NCBI GenBank assembly: GCA_023441125.1
Contig: JAEZQV010000001.1
Span: forward strand, 1 to 15,827
Length of the DNA: 15,827 bases
Direction of reading: 5' to 3'
Source: Bacillota bacterium
Lineage (GTDB): Bacteria > Bacillota_C > Negativicutes > Sporomusales > Sporomusaceae
The notes beneath the pieces were generated by a model. That model searched no databases, was not told the origin of the DNA, and saw only the letters and a list, made by a program, of their open reading frames with translations. Within the stretch, counting starts at the first letter, position 1. Every line of letters starts with the position of its first letter. A program made the position numbers and the translations under genes. This document shows positions 6,339 through 13,298 of this stretch, in pieces.

Positions 6339-8003
6339 TTACAAATCCATAATAATAGGCAATATCATGGGCCGGCGGCCGGTCTTGGCAAATAAAAATT
6401 TGGACAGCGCCTCGCGAATGCCGGTTTTTAACGGTGCCCATTCCGTAATGGGCTGATTCTCAAAACGTTCCAATACCGTTTTGACTACTTTACGCGATTC
6501 GTCAATCAGCGCATCCGAATCCCGCACATAGACGAAGCCCCGGGAGACAATATCCGGACCGTCGAGAATGGTGCCTTTGGACTTGTCCAAAGTAACAACG
6601 ACGATCAATACCCCGTCCTGGGACAATTGCCGCCGGTCACGGATTACAATATTGCCGACATCGCCTACGCCGAGGCCGTCAACAAAAACCTTGCCGGCCG
6701 TTACTTTGCCGGCAAACCGGCCTGTCTCGGCAGTGAATTCAAACACATGTCCGTTCTCGCCAATGAAAACATTCTCTTTCGGCACACCAATCTCATTGGC
6801 CAGCTTGCCATGCTGCCTAAGCATCCGGTGCTCGCCATGAACCGGAATCAAATACCGGGGGCGGACCAGATTCAAAATAAGCTTCAGTTCTTCCTGACTG
6901 CCATGGCCGGACACATGAATGCCCGACAGTCTTTCATAAACCACATGCGCGCCCAGCTTCAGCAAAGCATCAATGGTCCGGCCGACTGAGCGTTCATTGC
7001 CGGGGATGGGTGTGGCGGCAATCAGCACACTGTCGCCCGGGGTCAATTCCAGACTGCGGTGGCTCCTGGACGCTAACCGGCTAAGAGCCGCCATCGGTTC
7101 ACCCTGGCTGCCGGTGGTCAATATAAGGAGCTGATTATTAGGATAGCGGTTGATTTCTTCAACCCCGATCAGTACTCCTTCCGGAATGGTCATATAGCCA
7201 AGCTCTGCCGCCTTGGTTACAACAGTCACCATACTGCGGCCGAGCAGGGCTACTTTACGGCCATAATTACAAGCTGAATTAATGGCCTGCTGCAGCCTGG
7301 ACACGTTGGAGGCAAAAGTGGTAAGAATGATCCGTCCTTTCGCTTCGCTAAAATAATCGTCCAATGCTTCGCTGACCGTCCGCTCCGATTTGGTAAAACC
7401 CGGCCGTTCGGCATTGGTACTGTCGGATAAAAGCACCAGTACCCCCTGGTTGCCCAGTTCGGCAAATTTATGAATGTCAATCATCTTGCCGTCAACCGGC
7501 GTTTGATCAATTTTAAAATCTCCGGTGTGCACCACCGTTCCCACCGGCGTTTTTAAGTACACTGCCAGCGCATCCGAAATAGAATGGTTAACGCGGATAA
7601 AACCGACTTCAAACTGACCCAGGGTAAGAGAGTCGCCGGGTTCCACCGGCGTCAGATTACGGTCGGAGACATCATATTCCTTTAGCCGTCCCTCTACCAG
7701 GCCTAACGTTAGCCGGGAACCGTACACAGGTACATCTTCCACCTGCCGCAGCAGGTAGAACAGGGAGCCAATGTGGTCTTCATGACCATGGGTCAAAACG
7801 ACTGCCCTGATTTTGTCTTTGTTCTCAATAAGATATGTCATATCCGGGATTACCAGATCAATCCCCAACATGTCTTCTTCCGGAAAGGCCAGACCGGAAT
7901 CAATCACGATGATGTCGTCGCCGTAGCGGAACACGGTCATATTCTTGCCGATCTCCCCAAGCCCTCCCAGCGGAATAATTAATAATTTTTCGTTCTTATT
8001 CAA
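6339..8003 (-). CDS. rnj: Ribonuclease J
   Basis: Metallo-beta-lactamase/beta-CASP ribonuclease for mRNA decay and rRNA processing, with 5'-3' exonuclease and endonuclease activities in the family; cytoplasmic. With the TTG start at 8003 it has 554 residues, the normal length. Visible motifs are GGLGEIGKNM near the N terminus, the metal-binding HGHEDH (residues 72-77), HSISDAL, HTGDFK, LLSDSTNAERPG, the beta-CASP signatures TTGSQGEPMAALSR and GHGSQEE, PVHGEHRM, and the C-terminal IVSRGFVYVRDSD and RRPMILPIIMDL, the last almost as in B. subtilis RNase J1. Start choice: the frame is open up to TTG 8021, but that codon is part of the GGAGG ribosome site (8019-8015). TTG 8003, 11 bases downstream, gives the family-like N terminus NKNEKLLIIPLGGLG. 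Confidence 0.96.
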   Translation of the reverse strand: MNKNEKLLIIPLGGLGEIGKNMTVFRYGDDIIVIDSGLAFPEEDMLGIDLVIPDMTYLIENKDKIRAVVLTHGHEDHIGSLFYLLRQVEDVPVYGSRLTLGLVEGRLKEYDVSDRNLTPVEPGDSLTLGQFEVGFIRVNHSISDALAVYLKTPVGTVVHTGDFKIDQTPVDGKMIDIHKFAELGNQGVLVLLSDSTNAERPGFTKSERTVSEALDDYFSEAKGRIILTTFASNVSRLQQAINSACNYGRKVALLGRSMVTVVTKAAELGYMTIPEGVLIGVEEINRYPNNQLLILTTGSQGEPMAALSRLASRSHRSLELTPGDSVLIAATPIPGNERSVGRTIDALLKLGAHVVYERLSGIHVSGHGSQEELKLILNLVRPRYLIPVHGEHRMLRQHGKLANEIGVPKENVFIGENGHVFEFTAETGRFAGKVTAGKVFVDGLGVGDVGNIVIRDRRQLSQDGVLIVVVTLDKSKGTILDGPDIVSRGFVYVRDSDALIDESRKVVKTVLERFENQPITEWAPLKTGIREALSKFLFAKTGRRPMILPIIMDL

Positions 8004-8048
8004 GTGAACCAGAACCTCCAATAGTATTGTATTTAGTAAAAATAACAG

Positions 8049-8079
8049 AAAACTAGGACCTCGACTAGATCCTAGTTTT
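8049..8079 (-). terminator. Terminator-like hairpin in front of RNase J
   Basis: A 10-bp perfect inverted repeat (AAAACTAGGA and TCCTAGTTTT) with an 11-base loop. On the minus strand the 3' arm ends in TTTT and runs into CTGTTATTTTT. It lies 46 bases upstream of the RNase J start codon. It could end the DUF190-HAD transcript. A promoter-like sequence lies upstream of it at 8150-8178, so it could instead be an attenuator in the RNase J leader. Confidence 0.6.
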
Positions 8080-8149
8080 TGCTCAACGTTACATTATCAT
8101 CCGTACAATATGGTTAAAAACTTAACGCCGATCACTTACTAGTCTCTTT

Positions 8150-8178
8150 ATTATATACAACCGGCCCGGCAAATGCAA
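8150..8178 (-). promoter_or_regulatory. Putative RNase J promoter
   Basis: On the minus strand, TTGCAT (8178-8173), a 17-base spacer and a perfect TATAAT (8155-8150). It lies just after the HAD gene and would give a 5' leader of roughly 140 bases before the RNase J start, containing the hairpin at 8049-8079. The -35 match is only partial. Confidence 0.45.
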
Positions 8179-8208
8179 ATATTAGTTACGCTTTCCGGCG
8201 CGGCCGCT

Positions 8209-8682
8209 TTAGCTTCGGGAAGTGGCCACAAGCCGTTTGGCCTTGAGCAGCAGGCGAATAGCATCCTCCGGACTTTTAACCACGATATTGGCAGCTGCCA
8301 GCACCCCGCTGCTGGCTCCTTCCGGCCCAAGCACGGCAATCTTTAAACCGGCAATAAAAAACATCGGCTGATCATTAACGCCGTTGCCGACAACAACGGT
8401 CTTCTCCGCCCCCCATTCGCGGACATAACGCGCCTTTTCCGTGCCGGTAGCGTGTCTGTCCATGATGATAAGCTCCACCCCGTCAACATTGCGTAACTGG
8501 TCCCGGGCCAGACCGAAAGTGTCGGCCGTAATTACGGCAACATGCACTTTTACCGCCAGCTCCCGTAACAATTCCCGGACAGAATCTGCCAGCATGCCGT
8601 CTTCCGCCAGTGTTCCGTTATAGTCAAAGACCACATGTTCATATTCCAGTACCCTGCCGTCCGGCATAGTCACCGTAATCAT
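8209..8682 (-). CDS. HAD-superfamily hydrolase, soluble P-type-ATPase-like
   Basis: Small cytoplasmic HAD hydrolase, 157 residues, resembling the group called soluble P-type ATPase (COG4087). Motif I is FDYNGTL with nucleophile D20; the usual second Asp is replaced by N22, as in DxNGT variants. Motif II is T52 in VITADT, motif III K83 in TEKARY. Motif IV reads GNGVND (99-104), with N100 where GDGxND is usual and D104 retained. There is no room for a large cap domain. ATG 8682 follows a perfect AGGAGG at seven bases. It lies 22 bases after the DUF190 gene, so the two are probably one operon. The substrate is unknown. The altered motif I residue suggests phosphotransfer chemistry closer to P-type ATPases than to ordinary phosphatases; that is inference. 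Confidence 0.85.
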   Translation of the reverse strand: MITVTMPDGRVLEYEHVVFDYNGTLAEDGMLADSVRELLRELAVKVHVAVITADTFGLARDQLRNVDGVELIIMDRHATGTEKARYVREWGAEKTVVVGNGVNDQPMFFIAGLKIAVLGPEGASSGVLAAANIVVKSPEDAIRLLLKAKRLVATSRS

Positions 8683-8704
8683 GTGAAAACCTCCTTAGCA
8701 GGCG

Positions 8705-9055
8705 CTAATGGCCATGCATGCTCATTTTACCGTATTTTATGACCTCAATGTCATCCAGGGTGACCAGGCCTTCCTGCATCATGTCGTCCAGGTAAGGCAG
8801 CAGCCGGCTTATGTACTCTTCACTGTCCACAATTTCCACCAGCACAGGCAAATCACTGGATAAATCGACGATGGTTGCCGTATGTATCCGGCTGTTGGCC
8901 CCATAGCCCATCAGACCGCGAAACATGGTAGCTCCCGCCAAGTCCAGTTCTTTGGCTTTTTCAATGATAGCGTGGTATAAGGCCCGGCCTTTATACCGGT
9001 CCTGTTCCCCCATATAGATGCGCAGCCGCTTGGCAGTACCCGTAATCTTAGGCAT
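8705..9055 (-). CDS. DUF190 family protein (PII-like fold)
   Basis: A 116-residue member of the DUF190 family, recognised from the start TAKRLRIYMGEQDRYKGRALYHAIIEKAKE, the middle AGATMFRGLMGYGANSRIHTA and LSSDLPVLVEIVD, and the late TLDDIEVIKYG. Family members have a ferredoxin-like, PII-related fold and probably bind small ligands. They are often found beside CrcB fluoride exporters, but no crcB is visible in this window. ATG 9055 is preceded by AGGAGG at a good distance. It is followed by the HAD gene after 22 bases. The function is not established. Confidence 0.92.
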   Translation of the reverse strand: MPKITGTAKRLRIYMGEQDRYKGRALYHAIIEKAKELDLAGATMFRGLMGYGANSRIHTATIVDLSSDLPVLVEIVDSEEYISRLLPYLDDMMQEGLVTLDDIEVIKYGKMSMHGH

Positions 9056-9138
9056 ACTCTACCTCCTCCTCGTCTACCTATATAACACTTTTTTCCAGGT
9101 ACCTCTTTTAAAATCCTGCCGGTTCCGGCCCTGATAGT

Positions 9139-9184
9139 AAAAAAGCCCTTAAAACACGGGGAAAGATACCCTGCTTTAAAGGCT
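9139..9184 (-). terminator. Intrinsic terminator after cheX
   Basis: On the minus strand AGCCTTTAAA pairs with TTTTAAGGGCT (one G-U), with an inner GGG/CCC stem. It is followed by an uninterrupted run of T (complement of 9139-9144). It lies 14 bases after the cheX stop and separates the chemotaxis pair from the DUF190 operon. Confidence 0.8.
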
Positions 9185-9197
9185 GCTTATGCCGTCC

Positions 9198-9662
9198 CTA
9201 CTTGAGCAAACCCGCGTAAACATTGACGGCAATGCCATCGGCGGCAAATTTAACAACTATGACTTGCGGCACCGGCAGCCGCACCTGCCCGGCATCGCCG
9301 ATCAGCAAGGTAGGCGGCGATATATCCAAGCCGTGAATGCCTGCTTTAGTAAAGTTAGTACAGGCATTGGCGCAAACCATATTGCCCATTTCCGCTATAG
9401 CGCTTTGGGCCAGACTATCCAGTTCGGCAACTTCCATGCCCATCATCATTTTTGAGGCGAACTGTTTGGCTGCGTCCAGACTCATGCCAATCAGTATCGC
9501 CCCTTTTAGGGGACCGAGCACGCCAATATTAATAAGTATGCCCTGATAGTGCAAACTGGACCCTTCTAAGGCAATTCCTTTCCGTTCCACGGTCTGAAAC
9601 CCAATCTGCGGAAGTATGCCGGCAAAGGATTCCAGGATCGGATTAATTATATTTACATCCAC
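9198..9662 (-). CDS. cheX: CheX-like chemotaxis phosphatase
   Basis: Stand-alone CheX-family protein, 154 residues, usual length. CheX/CheC/FliY phosphatases dephosphorylate CheY-P. The single catalytic helix motif ExxN is visible as E91-M-G-N94 in SAIAEMGNMVCANA. One such motif is the CheX pattern, whereas CheC has two. Other family features are the start NIINPILESFAGIL and the hydrophobic strand GAILIGMSLDAAKQFASKMM. The start is GTG 9662, with AAGGGGA seven bases upstream inside the preceding gene. The two genes overlap by 10 bases, so translation is likely coupled. No CheA, CheW or receptor gene is in the window. It may act on the receiver of its neighbour rather than only on CheY; that is inference. 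Confidence 0.9.
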   Translation of the reverse strand: MDVNIINPILESFAGILPQIGFQTVERKGIALEGSSLHYQGILINIGVLGPLKGAILIGMSLDAAKQFASKMMMGMEVAELDSLAQSAIAEMGNMVCANACTNFTKAGIHGLDISPPTLLIGDAGQVRLPVPQVIVVKFAADGIAVNVYAGLLK

Positions 9663-10510
9663 AAAACCGTCCCCTTTTTAAACCCGACTCCTAAATAGAT
9701 TCGGCCAAACGTACTGTCCGCATACAGGCCTTTGAGGTCTACACTTGGGCTGACAATCTCTGTTTGCGCGCCGACGAAGACACTGGGCGGAGACACCCTC
9801 AGGCTTAAGGCTTTTTCCCTTTTGTTTAATAAAGAACAGGCTATCCCGCCAATGATATTGGCAAACTCAGCCCCCATAGCAAGAACCTCTTCCGGCCCCC
9901 TGGCCTTGCGCCGCAAGATGACTTCCGCCATCTTTTCAGCCGACTGATAGGAGAAATCAACAATCATGGAACCGGGATACCGGCCGATGATGCCAACAAC
10001 AACGGTAATGCCGCGGGATATATTTATGTCCGCCCACTCGGCAGCGGCAAAAGTGGCCGCTGCTTGTGTCATCCGGGTTATCGTCGCGGACAGCGCCTCC
10101 TGAAAACTGTCAATACACCAGCCTTGCAAGCCTGCAAACAACGTATCCGGCGCAAGCACTTCGGCAATCATTTTTGTAAGCATTTCACCGTCAACCGGCT
10201 TCTGCAGATAGCCGGCAATGCCCACCCGCCGGGCTTCGGCCTCGCTATCTTCATCTTTCATGGAGCTCACCATAATAATTTTAGCTTTGGGATCATGGCG
10301 CAGCAGCGCCCGGCTGCATTCAAAACCATCCGCGCCGGGCATGGCTATATCCATAGTGATAATGTCCGGGTTGCACTGATCATAAGTCGCAAATAAAGTT
10401 TCCAGGGAATCAGCCTCGCCGACAACTTCATACCCTTCCTGCTGCAAGCTGTCCGCCAATACCGCGCGGGAGAAAAGCGAATCATCGACAATCATAACTC
10501 GAATGCTCAC
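9653..10510 (-). CDS. Response regulator receiver fused to a CheX-like domain
   Basis: A 285-residue two-domain protein. Residues 1-118 form a CheY-like receiver with D9-D10 (VDDS), phosphoacceptor D54 (ITMDIAMPG), S82 and K104 (QKP). Residues from about 125 to the end resemble CheX, with the ExxN motif E215-F-A-N218 in MGAEFANIIGGIACSLLNK and flanking strands. There is no DNA-binding domain. Start GTG 10510, with AGGG seven bases and GGAGG twelve bases upstream. It overlaps the following cheX by 10 bases. The domain order suggests a receiver whose phosphorylation controls, or is removed by, its own phosphatase domain. It could be a chemotaxis adaptation module or a phosphate sink. Domain identity is strong for the receiver and good for the CheX part. 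Confidence 0.88.
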   Translation of the reverse strand: MSIRVMIVDDSLFSRAVLADSLQQEGYEVVGEADSLETLFATYDQCNPDIITMDIAMPGADGFECSRALLRHDPKAKIIMVSSMKDEDSEAEARRVGIAGYLQKPVDGEMLTKMIAEVLAPDTLFAGLQGWCIDSFQEALSATITRMTQAAATFAAAEWADINISRGITVVVGIIGRYPGSMIVDFSYQSAEKMAEVILRRKARGPEEVLAMGAEFANIIGGIACSLLNKREKALSLRVSPPSVFVGAQTEIVSPSVDLKGLYADSTFGRIYLGVGFKKGTVLWM

Positions 10511-10569
10511 GTGTCAGCCCTACCTCCGTGTCGGATATTTTTCTTCTCCTTATCACTTCCAGCCGATAC

Positions 10570-10607
10570 AAAAAAATCCTGCCAAATTTCGTTATATTTT
10601 GACAGGA
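10570..10607 (-). terminator. Intrinsic terminator after the ABC transporter operon
   Basis: On the minus strand UCCUGUCAAA pairs with UUUGGCAGGA (10 bp, one G-U) around an 11-base loop, and is followed by seven T. It lies 57 bases after the permease stop and before the receiver-CheX gene. Confidence 0.85.
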
Positions 10608-10663
10608 ATTTCTGTATGCAGATTGGTATGCAGTGCCGGTGCAATAATCACCGCCAAACAAAT

Positions 10664-11410
10664 TTACTGGTATTGCCAGCCGCATATTTTCCTTTCCAGG
10701 TAATCAATCGTGCTGAATAGGGTCAGGCCGATACTGCTCAGCGCTACAATCCCCGAGTACATTTCCAGATAATTGACCCTGAGCCAGGCATCCATAATAA
10801 AGTAACCCATACCATACTGGGTCCCGAAAGTTTCCGTAAAAAACAGGACCGATACCGCGGTTGCCATGGCTACTCTAAGGGCCGTTAAAAATTTGGGCAT
10901 TGAGGCCGGAATAAGGATTTCCCGGAAAATATCCAGGTAACCGGCGCCCAGAGAATACAGCGGGTAGTAGGTTTCCTTGGGAATGCTTTTGACCCCGTCG
11001 CGCACGGCAACAATGACCTGAAAAACAATGATCAAAAATATCATTAGCACCTTGGACAATTCATCCAGGCCAAAAATCAGCATAACCACCGGCAACAGCG
11101 CTATTTTGGGAATGGGATATGTCAAATATACCAGGGGGGAAAATAACTTGTCCCAGCGCGGGAAATATCCCATGCAAAGTCCGAGCGGAATACCGATGAG
11201 CACGCCCAGACAAACCCCGGCGAGAATGCGCCACAGGCTGTAAAAACCATGAATGGCGATCTGCGGCAGGAATATGTTGAATAAGTTAACCATGACCAGT
11301 CCCGGCGGCGGGATAATGGGCAGCTTTACCCAGCTGGCAACCGCCTGCCATAATACAAAGAAAATGATCGTGCCGTATATATACCAAACTCCCGGCCCTT
11401 TTCTGTTCAC
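10664..11410 (-). CDS. ABC transporter permease, nitrate/sulfonate/taurine (SsuC/TauC) class
   Basis: Inner-membrane permease of an importer, 248 residues, with about six hydrophobic segments. The cytoplasmic EAA-type loop is visible as SLGAGYLDIFREILIPASMPKFLTAL. The ending STIDYLERKICGWQ is typical of SsuC/TauC relatives. Start choice: GTG 11410 overlaps the ATPase stop as GTGA, with GAGG about 10 bases upstream. A TTG nine bases further up (11419) is too close to that site. The 4-base overlap indicates translational coupling. It is the last gene of the operon SBP-ATPase-permease and is followed by a strong terminator. The substrate cannot be assigned. Confidence 0.92.
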   Translation of the reverse strand: MNRKGPGVWYIYGTIIFFVLWQAVASWVKLPIIPPPGLVMVNLFNIFLPQIAIHGFYSLWRILAGVCLGVLIGIPLGLCMGYFPRWDKLFSPLVYLTYPIPKIALLPVVMLIFGLDELSKVLMIFLIIVFQVIVAVRDGVKSIPKETYYPLYSLGAGYLDIFREILIPASMPKFLTALRVAMATAVSVLFFTETFGTQYGMGYFIMDAWLRVNYLEMYSGIVALSSIGLTLFSTIDYLERKICGWQYQ

Positions 11411-12159
11411 TTTGACCAATCCTCTTTTATCATCTTGCGCAGTTCAATGCAAAGCTGGAAAAATTCCTGATGGTTCCGGACGTCCTCCAGACCAAACAGC
11501 GGATTGTCGATAATTTTGCTGACCGTTCCCGGAGCTGCGGAAAGAATGACAATTTTCCGGCCCAGATAAACAGCTTCTTCCACATGATGGGTCACCAGGA
11601 TGGTGGAAACCGAATGCTGCCGCCATACTTGCAGGAAAACATTCTGTATTTCTTCCCTGGTCATGGCATCCAGGGCGGAAAAGGGCTCGTCCATCAACAG
11701 CAGGTCCGGCTGTACAAGAAAAGCGCGGGCCAGCGCCACCCGCTGCTGCTGACCGCCGCTCAATTCTCCGGGAAAACGGTGTTCCAGGCCGCTAAGTCCC
11801 AGCAACTGAACCATCGCTGCCTGGTTTTGCTCACTTTGGCTGTCGTTTTTATTTTTTATTTTTGCACCCAGGCGAATATTTCCGGCAATCGTTTTCCAGG
11901 GCAACAAACCATAATTCTGTGGAATAAAGCCAATCGTCTGCTTGTGGGGCATAACCGGCTGTCCGTTGATTTCAACCGTACCTTCATATTTTTTAATAAT
12001 GCCGGCCAGTACTTTTAACAGCGTGGATTTCCCGCAGCCGGACGGACCAATAATGGCGCAGGTTTCCCCGGCAGACAGTTCCAGGTTAATGCCCCTGAGC
12101 ACATCATAGCGCGACCCTCTGGCCTCGTAGGCAATATGTAAGTCTTTGATCCGGATCAT
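11407..12159 (-). CDS. ABC transporter ATP-binding protein, SsuB/TauB class
   Basis: Cytoplasmic ATPase of the importer, 250 residues, normal length. Walker A GPSGCGKS (38-45), Q-loop Q81 (FIPQNYGLLPW), signature LSGGQ (133-137) followed by QQRVALARAF, Walker B LLLMDE (153-158) with PFSALD, and switch H191 in LVTHHVEEAVYLG. The LLPWKT motif and the VEEAVYLG wording place it in the nitrate/sulfonate/bicarbonate branch. ATG 12159 follows the substrate-binding gene by 6 bases with only a weak ribosome site, so it probably depends on translation of the upstream gene. All catalytic residues are present. Confidence 0.95.
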   Translation of the reverse strand: MIRIKDLHIAYEARGSRYDVLRGINLELSAGETCAIIGPSGCGKSTLLKVLAGIIKKYEGTVEINGQPVMPHKQTIGFIPQNYGLLPWKTIAGNIRLGAKIKNKNDSQSEQNQAAMVQLLGLSGLEHRFPGELSGGQQQRVALARAFLVQPDLLLMDEPFSALDAMTREEIQNVFLQVWRQHSVSTILVTHHVEEAVYLGRKIVILSAAPGTVSKIIDNPLFGLEDVRNHQEFFQLCIELRKMIKEDWSK

Positions 12160-12165
12160 ACTGGC

Positions 12166-13122
12166 CTACTTGATGAACCGGGCATCAACGAGTTCTGCAT
12201 AGCTGTACTTTTTAGGGATGAGCTGTCTGGCCTGCAGCCAGGCGATAACATCGTCAACATCCTTTTGCTGCGGCGCAGCGGCCTTGGAATATTTGGGCAA
12301 TACCAGCGAATCCCGGACATCTTTGGGGAATCCGCCTTTTTCCACGATTAAATCAATATAGTTTTCCCGGGGCTCGTTAGCTAAGTAGGCAACCGCCTTG
12401 CTATAAGCCCGGTACATGGCCTGGATTTCTTTCTCTTTTTCGGCAACCGCCTTGGCAGTAAAAATGAATACCCCCGGATTGATGCCCATTTGGTCTGACG
12501 ACTTGATCAACCTGGCGCCATTCTTTATGGCCACGGTGGCCAACGGTTCCGGCAAGGTAGCGGCGGCGATTTTGCCGTTTTGCAGCATTTCCAGGCGCGC
12601 CGGTATCTGGGGAATGACTATTTTATTAATTCCGTTGGCCGGCAGACCGCCTTCGGCCACGATCCGGTCGGTGACATATTCAATGATGGTATTTTTCGAA
12701 ATGGCAACATCCTTGCCTTGCAGTTCCTGGATAGAGGCAGCCGTTTCCTGCTTGCCGGCCACCATCTTATAGCTGCCGGTCGACAAAGACGTAATTACGG
12801 TGTCAAAACCACCGGCTTTGGCAAAGGCTTCGGCCAGCATATCGGAAATTGCGCCGTCTAAGTTGCCGCTTTGCAGGGCACTATCCCGCTCCATGGCGCT
12901 TTTAAACTGTTTCAGCGTTACCGTGAGACCTTCTTCCTTAAAATAGCCCTTTTCCTGGGCAATGATGAAGGGAATGGAGTCAACATCCGGCATCAGGCCG
13001 ACGGTAATGGTCTGTAATTGCTGGCTTTGTTGCGGCGCCGGATTTTCTTTTTTGACGCTGGCGCAGCCTGGCAAAATAAGCATCAGAATGGCGGCAAGCA
13101 GCAGCATGGTGAATTTCTTCAT
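12166..13122 (-). CDS. ABC transporter substrate-binding lipoprotein, NMT1/SsuA-like
   Basis: Extracytoplasmic solute-binding protein, 318 residues. A lipoprotein signal peptide is clear: a KK start, a hydrophobic core and lipobox LPGC with C20 as the lipidated cysteine, then a short Gln/Pro-rich linker. The mature part matches the SsuA/TauA/NMT1 fold: TVGLMPDVDSIPFIIAQEKG, YFKEEGLTVTLKQF, ERDSALQSGNLDGAISDM and LQGKDVAISKNTIIEY. The ligand is not evident; families of this class bind sulfonates, nitrate, bicarbonate, pyrimidine precursors, purine breakdown products or guanidine. ATG 13122 has GAGGG seven bases upstream. It is the first gene of the operon, preceded by an AT-rich spacer with a nested inverted repeat. 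Confidence 0.93.
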   Translation of the reverse strand: MKKFTMLLLAAILMLILPGCASVKKENPAPQQSQQLQTITVGLMPDVDSIPFIIAQEKGYFKEEGLTVTLKQFKSAMERDSALQSGNLDGAISDMLAEAFAKAGGFDTVITSLSTGSYKMVAGKQETAASIQELQGKDVAISKNTIIEYVTDRIVAEGGLPANGINKIVIPQIPARLEMLQNGKIAAATLPEPLATVAIKNGARLIKSSDQMGINPGVFIFTAKAVAEKEKEIQAMYRAYSKAVAYLANEPRENYIDLIVEKGGFPKDVRDSLVLPKYSKAAAPQQKDVDDVIAWLQARQLIPKKYSYAELVDARFIK

Positions 13123-13158
13123 ATAACAACCCTCATTTCTTCAGTAATCACACCTAAT

Positions 13159-13220
13159 ATAAGTGCTGTTAGTTACGCAAGCCGTTTCCCGGTTTGCCTG
13201 TCTAACTATTCGACACTTAT
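13159..13220. promoter_or_regulatory. Nested inverted repeats in the ABC operon leader
   Basis: Three inverted repeats lie inside one another. The outer pair is ATAAGTG (13159-13165) with CACTTAT (13214-13220). The middle pair is TAGTTA (13170-13175) with TAACTA (13203-13208), or alternatively GTTAG with CTAAC. The inner stem is GCAA.CCG (13177-13184) with CGG.TTGC (13190-13197) around a 5-base loop. The structure ends 37 bases upstream of the substrate-binding gene start. It could be a structured RNA leader or a protein-binding site. I could not match it to a known riboswitch. Confidence 0.4.
13188..13199. repeat. 12-nt box shared with the MFS gene upstream region (copy 1)
   Basis: The sequence CCCGGTTTGCCT occurs here, 66-77 bases upstream of the substrate-binding gene, and identically at 14550-14561 upstream of the MFS gene, in the same orientation relative to the downstream gene. 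Here it forms one arm of the inner stem of the nested repeat. Confidence 0.45.
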
Positions 13221-13298
13221 CCGGGGCTCACCTTTTAATTTAATTAATATTTCCCAATTTTAATGAGATTAAAAGGCGCCGGCGGTACGGTTTAGCTA

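Noticed and set aside
8004..8021. Upstream TTG start for RNase J at 8021
   Set aside because: That codon overlaps the GGAGG ribosome site; TTG 8003 fits the spacing and the family N terminus better.
9098..9105. AGGTACCT palindrome upstream of DUF190
   Set aside because: Eight bases are too few to be meaningful and no related copy was seen.
9056..9197. Fluoride riboswitch or crcB near the DUF190 gene
   Set aside because: No crcB-like gene occurs in the window and no sequence like the fluoride riboswitch core was seen upstream of DUF190.
11411..11419. TTG start at 11419 for the ABC permease
   Set aside because: It lies directly next to the GAGG site. GTG 11410, overlapping the ATPase stop as GTGA, is the more likely start.
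13123..13298. Known riboswitch (TPP or guanidine-I) in the ABC operon leader
   Set aside because: The conserved cores I know for these (CUGAGA plus the ACCUGAUCUGG region for TPP; CUAGGG plus GGAGGGAUAAAAGCCC-like for guanidine-I) are absent. Only the inverted repeats are reported.
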